From DASZHJ01 sp963735465 (lineage in GTDB: Bacteria > Pseudomonadota > Alphaproteobacteria > ATCC43930 > CGMCC-115725), in the NCBI GenBank assembly GCA_963735465.1, contig CAVTLA010000002.1, positions 558,001 through 622,000 on the forward strand: a stretch of DNA of 64,000 nt. The letters run 5' to 3'. The translations under genes and the position numbers were made by a program. A model generated the notes under the pieces. That model was not told the origin of the DNA and did no database searches. It saw nothing but the letters and a program-made list of their open reading frames with translations. This document shows positions 1 to 7,848 of the stretch, in pieces; the first letter of the stretch is position 1; every line of letters starts with the position of its first letter.

Positions 1-280
1 GAGGGGCGAGCGCGGCCAGGTCAAGGTTCTGAAGGGCATCTCTGGCGACGGCGAGGGCTTTCTTATCGTCGACGATCTCGTCGACACCGGCCATACCGCG
101 CGAGTCGTACGCGACATGCTGCCCAAGGCGCATTTTGCCACCGTCTACGCGAAGCCCGCCGGCCGGCCGCTGGTGGACACTTTCGTCACCGAAGTCAGCC
201 AGGATACCTGGATCCTGTTCCCCTGGGACATCGAGCCCCAATTCGCGCCGCCGCTCGCATCCCAGCATCGCGGCCGGTGA
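1..280 (+). CDS. gpt: Xanthine-guanine phosphoribosyltransferase, C-terminal part
   Basis: This is the 3' part of a purine salvage enzyme that converts xanthine or guanine plus PRPP to XMP or GMP; the start lies outside the window. The frame begins at base 2. It shows the PRPP-binding loop VDDLVDTG followed by VYAKPAGRPLVDTFVTEV and the C-terminal DTWILFPWD block typical of Gpt-type transferases. It ends at a TGA, 12 bases before the stop of a convergent peptidase gene. Family recognition is from motif order; only about 92 codons are visible. Confidence 0.85.
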   Translation, partial: RGERGQVKVLKGISGDGEGFLIVDDLVDTGHTARVVRDMLPKAHFATVYAKPAGRPLVDTFVTEVSQDTWILFPWDIEPQFAPPLASQHRGR

Positions 281-292
281 ACCCGGTCGGGT

Positions 293-1369
293 TCAGCCGT
301 CCGTGAAGCGATCCCGATAGCTCGTCATGTCGCCGAGGCTCTCCGCCAGATAGACGCCGCGCATCACCGCGCGCGTCACGCAATCCGCCGCCGCCGTGCC
401 GAGTCGCATGAGCGCACGGGCGCCCGGTTCCGGAAGAGCCCAGCGGCCGGTCGCCAGGACGAAGATCGTGTCGCCGTCATAGGGCGTGTGCAGCGGACGG
501 ATTGCCCGCGCCAGGCCGTCCTGCGCCATGATCGCCACTCGCTGCGCCTGGGCCTTGCTGAGCCTGGCATTGGTCGCCACGACGGCGATGGTGGTGTTGC
601 CGCCCACAAGACCGGCTGGCGACTCCGGCTCTTCAAGGGACGGCGGCGCCGACGGCGGATGTTGGATCCCTGCCTCGTCGCCGCGCGCCAATGCCCAGCC
701 CCAAAAGCAGGAAGAGCCCGGCATCGTCGTATCGCCGTGCGAATTGACCGCCACGACGGCGCCGACCTGGAGACCGTCCGACGCCACCGCCGAGGCGCTG
801 CCGAGTCCGCCCTTGAGACCGCCGGCACGCGCGCCGTAACCCGCCCCAGCAGTGCCGAGCGGAAAATCGGCGCCGGCCGCCACCGCGGCGGCTCGGCCAA
901 GCGCTGCATAAGGCGGCGTTTCGCCCCACTCCTTGTCACCGCCGTTCAGGAGATCGAACAGGATCGCCGACGGCACGATCGGCACGATGGCGGTGCCGAC
1001 GCGGAAGCCGCGGCCGCGGGCGGCAAGCCAATTGGCCACGCCTGAAGCCGCTTCAAGGCCGAAGGCGGAGCCGCCGCTCAGCACCACCGCGTCCACGGTC
1101 TCCACCAGACAGGTCGGGTTAAGAGCATCGGTCTCCCGCGTGCCCGGCGCACCGCCGCGCACGTCCACCGCCGCCACCGCCGGCGCCGCCGGCAGCACGA
1201 CCGTGACGCCGGTGCGCACGCGCGGATCTTGCGTGCTGCCCACGCGGATTCCCTCCACGTCGGTGATGAGGTTGGCGGCGCCGGGGCGAAAGCTCATGGC
1301 CTGACCGAAATCCTGGCAGGCGCGCCCGGTGATCTGCAATGGGGGTCGCTCGGGCTTTGCATCATTCAT
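293..1369 (-). CDS. P1 family peptidase (DmpA-like, S58)
   Basis: A 358-residue N-terminal nucleophile hydrolase of the P1/DmpA family, which release N-terminal amino acids from peptides or amides. The early block LITDVEGIRVGSTQDP, the glycine-rich VVLSGGSAFGLEAASGV, and the GGNTTIAVVATNA block at about 257-266 are family hallmarks. In this family the nucleophile Thr/Ser lies in the last block (here T259 or T260) and becomes the new N-terminus after self-cleavage. The start ATG sits at the edge of an AT-rich divergent promoter region. No signal peptide is visible, so it is probably cytoplasmic. The substrate is not predictable. Confidence 0.85.
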   Translation of the reverse strand: MNDAKPERPPLQITGRACQDFGQAMSFRPGAANLITDVEGIRVGSTQDPRVRTGVTVVLPAAPAVAAVDVRGGAPGTRETDALNPTCLVETVDAVVLSGGSAFGLEAASGVANWLAARGRGFRVGTAIVPIVPSAILFDLLNGGDKEWGETPPYAALGRAAAVAAGADFPLGTAGAGYGARAGGLKGGLGSASAVASDGLQVGAVVAVNSHGDTTMPGSSCFWGWALARGDEAGIQHPPSAPPSLEEPESPAGLVGGNTTIAVVATNARLSKAQAQRVAIMAQDGLARAIRPLHTPYDGDTIFVLATGRWALPEPGARALMRLGTAAADCVTRAVMRGVYLAESLGDMTSYRDRFTDG

Positions 1370-1439
1370 GCCCTTGTTGATTGTTATTTATATATTTTAC
1401 TCTAGCATTAATAATGTGGCCGCAGCATCGGGGGCATCG
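1370..1439. promoter_or_regulatory. AT-rich divergent promoter region
   Basis: About 50 bases of strikingly AT-rich DNA (roughly 1376-1425) separate the divergent peptidase gene and the hypothetical gene starting near 1440, in otherwise GC-rich DNA. Several TATA-like hexamers are present, so the exact -10 for either direction cannot be chosen by eye. Confidence 0.4.
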
Positions 1440-2240
1440 GTGGGCGCGATCGCGGGGGTCCGGCTTTCGGGCTTTGCAGAGCAGGTGGCGGCCCGGCATG
1501 GCCCGCGCGCTCTGTTGGCGAAATTTTTCCACGCCGCCGAACGCGCGGCCTGGGAACGCGGTGTCCGCCTCACCCTGCGGCATGACCTCGCCGCTCTGGT
1601 CACGATCAACGAGCGCGAGCGCCGGCACTGGTATCGGATCTCCCCCTTGTTCGACCCCGCCTTCAGTGCGGTATCGCCGGAGAATTCATTTTGGATCGAG
1701 GGGCGTAATGCGGCGGGCGAGACGGTGGCGACCCAGGCCGCTCGCGGCTTCCAATGGATGGGCACGACGCTCAAGGACGAGTGCGAATCGCTGCGCATCT
1801 TCTACGCCGATCCCGCCGCCATGGCGGCGCCCGGCGAGAGCTGCAAAGTGACCGCCCTCGCGGCCGGGCATATCAACGGGCGAGTGGCGTATTCCGGGAG
1901 CGGATGGTACCGGCCGGATTTCCGCGGCCGCCAGCTGTCGGCGATCCTGCCGCGCATCTCCCGTGCTTGCGCCCTGGCGTGCTGGGGCACCGACGTCACG
2001 ATCAGCTTCGTCGAGGACGTCTTGATCGAAAAGGGCGTCGTGGCGCGTTATGGCTACCGGCGCATCGAGCACGCGATCAACTGGCGTGGGCGCGGCGGCG
2101 GCGGCGATCTTGCCATGGCGATACTGTCGATGCCGAGGCCGGAGCTGGTGGCCGATCTGCGCGCGTTCCTGTCAGGCGCTTTCCAGGAAGTAAGTGGCCC
2201 GCAGCACCGAGACGCCCGTGAGAAAACGCTCGTTGTCTGA
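1440..2240 (+). CDS. Hypothetical protein, possible GNAT-like fold
   Basis: Unassigned protein of 266 residues if translation starts at the GTG at 1440; an in-frame ATG at 1329 would overlap the divergent peptidase gene and cross the promoter region, so the later start is preferred. The C-terminal half (RPDFRGRQLSAILPRISRA, then EKGVVARYGYRRIEHAI) has the rhythm of an acyl-CoA-binding GNAT domain, but the match is weak and should be treated as a guess. Its last 69 bases overlap the 3' end of the opposite-strand gene 2172-3032. Confidence 0.55.
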   Translation: MGAIAGVRLSGFAEQVAARHGPRALLAKFFHAAERAAWERGVRLTLRHDLAALVTINERERRHWYRISPLFDPAFSAVSPENSFWIEGRNAAGETVATQAARGFQWMGTTLKDECESLRIFYADPAAMAAPGESCKVTALAAGHINGRVAYSGSGWYRPDFRGRQLSAILPRISRACALACWGTDVTISFVEDVLIEKGVVARYGYRRIEHAINWRGRGGGGDLAMAILSMPRPELVADLRAFLSGAFQEVSGPQHRDAREKTLVV

Positions 2241-3032
2241 GGTGCGCCAGGGCAGGATCAGCCGGTCGTAACGGCTGCGTCGGGCGTCCTGGCCCGGCGA
2301 GCGGATTACTGCATCAACGGCTTCGAAGCGAGGCTCGCCGTCCACCAGCACTTCGCGATAGCTGTGCGCCGTGCGCAAGCCATAGTCCCGGTCCGGCTGA
2401 TCCTCGAGATCGCGGCCGATCGCGAGGCGATTCCAGGACGGCGGATAGAACGAGAAGGAGGCGCCCCGGTAATCGAACACCAGCCGATCGCCGCCCGTCG
2501 GATTGTGCAGCACTACCGCCCGCTCGAGAAGATTGAGCGCCGTGAGGAGGTCGCGCAGATGATCGGTCCAGAGGCCGCCGGTCACATGCCAGATCGCCAG
2601 CAGCGGCCCGAGGCTCTGGAGGGCGGAGTGCTTGCGCGGCGCCAAGGGATGACGTTGAACCACGTAAGGGGAGCTCGGGCGCCAGGTCGGGATCGCGTAG
2701 ACCAGGTCTTCCAACCGCAGCATCGCCTCATGGGCGCTGCGGAGGACCTCGTGCTGCCATGTCCTTTGCAGATAGGATAGCAGCAGCCGCTCAGGCATCG
2801 CCTCGGCGAGCAGGTAAAAGAGAGTTCCGAGCGTCGCCGGCGTTACCAGGGCGGGATGCAGCGAGAGATGGATCGAACGACCCCGCTGCCGCACCAGCGC
2901 GAAGCCGAGAGTTCGCACGGCATAGCCGACGAGATCGAACTCCGTGCGGCCGAAACCCAGGCGCTTGCGCAGGTCCCCAGACCCCGCAACCCATGTCTCG
3001 CCACTATCGTCGATAAGCGTGCCGAACCCCAC
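2172..3032 (-). CDS. Hypothetical protein with PAS_5-like C-terminus
   Basis: A 286-residue soluble protein starting at GTG. The region with RLVFDYRGASFSFYPPSWNRLAIGRDLED and the ending RYDRLILPWRTSDNERFLTGVSVL resembles the C-terminal block of the small PAS_5-type domain found in alphaproteobacterial proteins (an LP.. motif followed by a hydrophobic strand). The N-terminal half is not recognised. It is convergent with, and overlaps by 69 bases, the 3' end of the gene at 1440-2240. Function unknown. Confidence 0.6.
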   Translation of the reverse strand: MGFGTLIDDSGETWVAGSGDLRKRLGFGRTEFDLVGYAVRTLGFALVRQRGRSIHLSLHPALVTPATLGTLFYLLAEAMPERLLLSYLQRTWQHEVLRSAHEAMLRLEDLVYAIPTWRPSSPYVVQRHPLAPRKHSALQSLGPLLAIWHVTGGLWTDHLRDLLTALNLLERAVVLHNPTGGDRLVFDYRGASFSFYPPSWNRLAIGRDLEDQPDRDYGLRTAHSYREVLVDGEPRFEAVDAVIRSPGQDARRSRYDRLILPWRTSDNERFLTGVSVLRATYFLESA

Positions 3033-3141
3033 GCGTATCCCCCAGCCCTATTACCAGCCGCCAGATATATTTTGGAAACTGTACCACAAAAACGTGCATA
3101 TCCGCCGGCTATTCGTAGGCCCTTCCCCTATGGGATGTATC

Positions 3142-4965
3142 ATGTCCATCTATGACGGCCATAAGCAACTGTTGTTGTTGACAGCATCATCCGGCCGAAG
3201 CCGGTCGACCAGGACGATTTTCTTTATCAATCTATTCAACCTATGCGTGTTGATGCTTGGAGCCGGAGCCGTCACCACCGACGCCTTTGCTCAGGACGCC
3301 AGCCCGGTGCCTCGCCTAGGTGCCGCTGCCAGTCGCCCCGCGATCGCCCCGCGGGACATGGTCGTCGCCGCGAACCCGCTCGCCGCGGCGGCCGGCCGTG
3401 ACATGCTGCGCGCCGGCGGCAGCGCCGTCGACGCCGCGATCGCGACGCAGCTGGTGCTCAATCTCGTGGAGCCACAGTCCTCCGGGATCGGCGGCGGCGC
3501 GTTCCTGCTCTATTGGTCGAATGCCGCGCGCCGAGTGGAGAGCTTCGACGGCCGCGAGACGGCGCCGGCGGCGGCACGGCCGGACCGCTTCCAGGGTCCC
3601 GACGGCAAGCCGCTTCCCTTCATGGAGGCGGTGGTCGGCGGCACGTCCGTGGGTGTACCCGGCACCCTCAAGATGCTGGCGCTTGCCCATGCCAAGCACG
3701 GGCGTTTGCCATGGCCCAAGCTGTTCGAGCCCGCGATCAGCCTCGCCGAAGCGGGATTTGCGATCTCGCCGCGCCTGCATGACATGCTGGCGGAGGAGCC
3801 GCATCTCGCGGCGGCGGAGCCCGCGCGAAGCTACTTCTACGGCGGCGACGGCAAGCCGAAGCCGGTCGGGACGCTGCTGCGCAATCCCGAGCTCGCGGCC
3901 ACGCTCCGCGGCATCGCCGAGCACGGCGCCGACTTCTTCTATAAGGGCGCCGTCGCCCGCGACATTGTCGCGACGGTGACCCATGCGCCGCACAATCCCG
4001 GCGACCTCAGCGAGGCGGATTTCGCGAGCTATGAAGCGAAGGAAAGGCCCCCGGTCTGCGGCCCCTATCGGCGCTATCGAATCTGCGGCATGGGTCCGCC
4101 GAGCTCCGGTGGCGTCGCGGTGCTGCAGATCCTGGGCCTGCTGCAGCGCTTCGACATGCGTCGGATGAAGCCGATGGCGCCGGAAGGATTCCATCTCTTC
4201 GCCGAGGCGGCGCGCCTCGCCTATGCGGACCGCGACCGCTATCTCGCCGACAGCGACGTGCTGCCGGTGCCGGTGCAGGGCCTGATCGATCCCGCCTATC
4301 TCGCGTCACGCTCGCGCCTCATCGATATCGCGCGGGACATGGGCCGCGCCGAGCCCGGCACGCCGCCGCAGCGGCACGCACTGCGTTGGAGCGACAACGA
4401 TGGCCACGATCTGCCGTCCACCAGCCATCTCTCGATCGTCGACCGCTGGGGCGACGCCGTCTCCATGACCACGACCATCGAGAACGAGTTCGGCTCGCGT
4501 CTCATGGTGGACGGCTTCCTCCTCAACAACGAGCTCACGGATTTCTCGTTCCGGCCTGAGGTGGACGGCGTTCCCGTGGCGAACCGCGTCGCGCCCGGCA
4601 AGCGCCCGCGCAGCTCGATGGCGCCGACCTTCGTTTTCGGGCCCGATGGAAAGCTGCTGCTGGCGGTGGGATCGCCCGGCGGCAGCGAGATCATCAACTA
4701 TGTTGCGGAGACCCTGATCGCGGTGCTCGACTGGGGCTACGACGTCCAGAGCGCGGTCAGCCTGCTCCATGTCGGCAACCGCAATGGCCCGACCGAGATC
4801 GAGGCGGCTCCGGGCGCCGAGGCGTTGGCGCAGGCGCTGCGGGCGCGCGGCCACACCGTGAGCTTGCGCGAGTTCAATAGCGGCCTGCACGCTATCGAGC
4901 GCACGCGGCGCGGCCTCGAGGGCGGCGCCGACCCGCGCCGCGAGGGAGTAGCGCTCGGCGATTGA
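3142..4965 (+). CDS. ggt: Gamma-glutamyltransferase
   Basis: Periplasmic glutathione hydrolase/transpeptidase precursor of 607 residues, cutting the gamma-glutamyl bond of glutathione. The ATG at 3142 is preferred over 2944 because it directly precedes a plausible signal sequence (TIFFINLFNLCVLMLGAGAV...AFA). The N-terminal subunit shows AAGRDMLRAGGSAVDAAIA and GIGGGAFLLY; the autoprocessing site is at T427 in PSTSHLSIVD, giving the small subunit with GSPGGSEIINY. All key residues are present and the length is normal for the family. It is followed by two hairpin repeats. An in-frame ATG at 3130 is an alternative start. Confidence 0.93.
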   Translation: MSIYDGHKQLLLLTASSGRSRSTRTIFFINLFNLCVLMLGAGAVTTDAFAQDASPVPRLGAAASRPAIAPRDMVVAANPLAAAAGRDMLRAGGSAVDAAIATQLVLNLVEPQSSGIGGGAFLLYWSNAARRVESFDGRETAPAAARPDRFQGPDGKPLPFMEAVVGGTSVGVPGTLKMLALAHAKHGRLPWPKLFEPAISLAEAGFAISPRLHDMLAEEPHLAAAEPARSYFYGGDGKPKPVGTLLRNPELAATLRGIAEHGADFFYKGAVARDIVATVTHAPHNPGDLSEADFASYEAKERPPVCGPYRRYRICGMGPPSSGGVAVLQILGLLQRFDMRRMKPMAPEGFHLFAEAARLAYADRDRYLADSDVLPVPVQGLIDPAYLASRSRLIDIARDMGRAEPGTPPQRHALRWSDNDGHDLPSTSHLSIVDRWGDAVSMTTTIENEFGSRLMVDGFLLNNELTDFSFRPEVDGVPVANRVAPGKRPRSSMAPTFVFGPDGKLLLAVGSPGGSEIINYVAETLIAVLDWGYDVQSAVSLLHVGNRNGPTEIEAAPGAEALAQALRARGHTVSLREFNSGLHAIERTRRGLEGGADPRREGVALGD

Positions 4966-4997
4966 ATGGCTTGCCCGGCGGGCTGCTGTCACTAGAG

Positions 4998-5039
4998 CAT
5001 TTTCCGCCGAAGTGGATGCCGGTTCGGCGTAGAAAATGC
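4998..5039. repeat. Imperfect palindromic intergenic repeat (REP-like)
   Basis: The segment begins gcattttccgccga and ends tcggcgtagaaaatgc, whose reverse complement matches the left arm with two extra bases, around a short GC-rich centre. It can form a hairpin downstream of ggt. The pattern resembles small dispersed palindromes common in alphaproteobacterial intergenic DNA and may act as a terminator or mRNA stabiliser. Confidence 0.6.
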
Positions 5040-5054
5040 GACAACACTAATGAA

Positions 5055-5098
5055 TCTAGAGCGAGTTCCGATTCAATCTAATCGGAACTCGCTCTAGA
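5055..5098. repeat. Perfect 19-bp inverted repeat hairpin
   Basis: Two perfect 19-base arms (5055-5073 and 5080-5098) around a 6-base loop, beginning and ending with TCTAGA. It lies between the ggt stop and the rlmI start, only ten bases before the rlmI ATG, so the hairpin would sit over the rlmI ribosome binding region if transcribed. There is no T-run, so it is not a typical intrinsic terminator. Confidence 0.75.
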
Positions 5099-5108
5099 CT
5101 GCGCCGCC

Positions 5109-6308
5109 ATGACCGACACCCCCGCCGACCGCCCCTCCGTCACGCTGCTGCCCGGCCATCAGAAGCGCGTGCTGCACGGCCATCCCTGGGTCTATTCCAA
5201 CGAGATCCAGATGGACGCCGCGGCGAAGGCCCTGGAGCCGGGGCGCCTCGTCACCCTCAAGAGCGCGGACGGACGCGCGCTCGGCGTCGGCACCTTCAAC
5301 CCGCATACGCTGGTGGCGGCGCGCTTCCTCGACCGGGAGCCGACGCGCGTGATCGACACGGCGTTCCTGGCCGCGCGCCTGCGCCGGGCGCTGGCGATCC
5401 GGGAGCGCCTGTTCGAGGCGCCCTTCTATCGGCTGATCCACGCCGAGGCGGACGGCCTGCCCGGCGCCATCGTGGATCGCTTCGGCGACGTCGTGGTGGT
5501 GCAGGTCAACACCGCGGGAATGGCGCGCCTGGAGCCGAACCTGCTGGCGGCGATCGACCTCGTGCTGAGCCCCCGGGCCATCGTGCTGCGCAATGACAGC
5601 AGCGCGCGGGGCGTCGAAGGCCTGCCGGAGGAAGTCCGCCTCGCCAGCGGGACCCTCGCCGAGCCGGTCCAACTCAGCGAGAACGGCGTGCGCTTCCCCG
5701 TCGATCCCCTGGGCAGCCAGAAGACCGGCTGGTTCTTCGATCAGCGCGAGAACCGCCGCTTCATGGCCGGGCTCGCGAAGAATGCCCGCGTCCTCGATGC
5801 CTACTGCTTCAGCGGCGGCTTCGCGGTGCAGGCGGCCGCCGCCGGCGCCAAGCAGGTGATCGGCATCGACCGCTCGGAGCCGGCGCTGGCACTGGCGAGC
5901 CGGGCAGCGGAGCTGAACGGCGTCGCTGGGCGCTGCCAGTTTCGCCGCGGCGAGGTCTTCGGCGAGCTGGAGACGTTGCTGGGCGCCGGCGAGCGCTTCG
6001 ACGTGGTGATCTCGGACCCGCCGGCTTTCGTCAAATCCAGGAAGGACCTGGGCGCGGGGCTGCGCGGTTATCGCAAGCTCGCCCGCCTTGCCGCCGGTGC
6101 GGTGGCGCCGCAAGGCTATCTGTTCCTGGCATCATGCTCCCACAACGTGACACCGGACGATTTCGCCGAGTCCGCCCGCCGCGGCCTCGAGGATGCCGGA
6201 CGCAGTGGGCGGCTGCTGCTCTCGTCGGGCGCCGCCCCCGATCACCCCGTCCACCCGCATCTCCCGGAATCCGCCTATCTGAAGGCGCTGGTGCTGGCGC
6301 TGGACTAG
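5109..6308 (+). CDS. rlmI: Class I SAM-dependent rRNA methyltransferase, RlmI type
   Basis: A 399-residue enzyme of the 23S rRNA cytosine-C5 methyltransferase RlmI family, close to the usual length of about 396. The N-terminus is a PUA-like RNA-binding domain (KRVLHGHPWVYSNEI), the middle has the YRLIHAEADGLPGAIVDRFGD block and the FFDQRENRRFM motif, and the C-terminal Rossmann domain has the SAM loop VLDAYCFSGGFAVQAAAAGA and the catalytic-type DPPAF motif. It converges on the histidine kinase gene with only 15 bases between the stops. Confidence 0.9.
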   Translation: MTDTPADRPSVTLLPGHQKRVLHGHPWVYSNEIQMDAAAKALEPGRLVTLKSADGRALGVGTFNPHTLVAARFLDREPTRVIDTAFLAARLRRALAIRERLFEAPFYRLIHAEADGLPGAIVDRFGDVVVVQVNTAGMARLEPNLLAAIDLVLSPRAIVLRNDSSARGVEGLPEEVRLASGTLAEPVQLSENGVRFPVDPLGSQKTGWFFDQRENRRFMAGLAKNARVLDAYCFSGGFAVQAAAAGAKQVIGIDRSEPALALASRAAELNGVAGRCQFRRGEVFGELETLLGAGERFDVVISDPPAFVKSRKDLGAGLRGYRKLARLAAGAVAPQGYLFLASCSHNVTPDDFAESARRGLEDAGRSGRLLLSSGAAPDHPVHPHLPESAYLKALVLALD

Positions 6309-6323
6309 GGCGTCCGCGGCCGC

Positions 6324-7793
6324 TCAGTCGCCGGGCATGCGCTCCGGCAGTTCCTCGGAACTCTCCGCGGCGGCGCGGCGGCCGGCTTCGCCGTCGGCGG
6401 CGACGCGGTGCGGCAGGCTCAGGCGAAGGATAGTGCCGCGCGCCGTGCTCTCCACCAACACCGCCTCGCCGCCATGGGCGCGCATGACCTCACGGGCGAT
6501 GGCGAGGCCGAGGCCGGTGCCGCCCGGCCGCGCCGAGCCCGCGAACGGCAGAAAGATGTTGGCGCGCGCCTTCGGCGGCAACCCCGGACCATCGTCGGCG
6601 ACCTCGATCAGCATCGCGCCGCGCCGCGCCTCGGCGCGGACGGTGACGTGCTGGGCGCCGGCTTCCATCGCGTTCCGCAGCAGGTTCATGAGCACGCGGT
6701 GAAACTGCTCGCGGTCGGCCTCGATGGCGAGGCCCGGCGGCACGCGGTCGAGCAGCAGGCTGTGATCGCCGCCCTTGAGCTCCAGGAGGTCGGCGAGCTC
6801 CTCCACCATGGAGGCGAGAAGAAAGCGCCGCAGCTTCAGCGGCGGCGCACCTTCCCGCGTGAAATTCAGCGTGCCGCTGCACAGTGACACTGCGCGGTCG
6901 ATCGCCTCGACGAGCCGCGGCACCACGCGCTTCACTTCCGGCGCCTCGCTGCCCGCCAGACGGTCTGAGACCAGGCGGGCGGTGGACAGGATGTTTCGCA
7001 GGTCGTGGTTGATCTTGGTCACCGCGGTACCGAGGGCGGCCAGGCGCGCATTGTGACGCAGCGCTTGGCGAACCGTCTCCTGCAGCTGGGCCAGCTCGCG
7101 CTCGGCGATGCCGATCTCGTCGCCACGCATACCCGGCTGGATCACCCGGGAGGCATCCTCGGGATTCTCGCGGAACGCCATCATGCTGTGGGTGATGCGG
7201 CGCATGGGCGCCACCAGCAGCCACTGCAGGCTGAGATAGACCAGGGTCGCCGCGATCAGCGACAGGAAGATCGAGAGCGCGAAGACGCGGCCGCCGAAGT
7301 CCCACATCGCCGCCCGCATCGGCGCCTCGTCCAGCAGCACTTCCATCAGCACCGTCGGATCCTTGGGCGAGGTGCCGAGCACGCGCAGCACCAGGTGATT
7401 GTGCCGCGCCAGCGTCGCCATCGCGTCGCCGATGAGATCCATCATGCTGGCCTTGCTGATGTCGTAGGTGCGGTCGACCTCAGGCGGCATGTCGCTGGCG
7501 ATGATCAGAGTGGTGTGGTCGGGCTTGTGCAGCACGATCCCGTCCGCACCGACGTGAAGCAGCAGCTCGTTGGCGAGATACTGGCTCACCATGTTGTCCG
7601 GCGTCGCCTCGAGGGCGAGGCTGGCCAGATGCGCCGAGGCGATGCGCATCTCGAGATAGTTGAGGCGGAAGCGCGCCACCGAGGGCACGAAAATCAGCAC
7701 CTCGCCCAGCATCACGAAGAAAATGGTGAGCAGCAGCAGCCGCGCCGAGAGGCTGCGCGCCAGGGATACCATTGGAAGGCTGCGCTCGTTCAT
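6324..7793 (-). CDS. Membrane sensor histidine kinase
   Basis: A 489-residue two-component sensor. There is a transmembrane segment at about residues 15-40, a periplasmic sensor region of about 125 residues, a second transmembrane segment at about 170-195, and a HAMP-like linker at about 195-245. The phospho-acceptor H263 lies in the unusual H-box KINHDLRNILSTARL, typical of the subgroup with HDLRN. The ATPase domain shows the N box NLLRNAMEAGAQ, G1 DDGPGLP and G2 GGTGLGLAI. No response regulator gene lies next to it. It is the last gene of the minus-strand group after the oxidoreductase (55-base gap). Confidence 0.88.
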   Translation of the reverse strand: MNERSLPMVSLARSLSARLLLLTIFFVMLGEVLIFVPSVARFRLNYLEMRIASAHLASLALEATPDNMVSQYLANELLLHVGADGIVLHKPDHTTLIIASDMPPEVDRTYDISKASMMDLIGDAMATLARHNHLVLRVLGTSPKDPTVLMEVLLDEAPMRAAMWDFGGRVFALSIFLSLIAATLVYLSLQWLLVAPMRRITHSMMAFRENPEDASRVIQPGMRGDEIGIAERELAQLQETVRQALRHNARLAALGTAVTKINHDLRNILSTARLVSDRLAGSEAPEVKRVVPRLVEAIDRAVSLCSGTLNFTREGAPPLKLRRFLLASMVEELADLLELKGGDHSLLLDRVPPGLAIEADREQFHRVLMNLLRNAMEAGAQHVTVRAEARRGAMLIEVADDGPGLPPKARANIFLPFAGSARPGGTGLGLAIAREVMRAHGGEAVLVESTARGTILRLSLPHRVAADGEAGRRAAAESSEELPERMPGD

Positions 7794-7848
7794 GGTTTGA
7801 GCCTAGCACAAGCACGGCGGCGGCCGCACGTCACGGCGAAGTCCCCCC

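Noticed and set aside
2944..3141. Upstream start of gamma-glutamyltransferase at 2944
   Set aside because: It would overlap the divergent hypothetical gene and its promoter and bury the signal peptide about 65 residues inside the protein.
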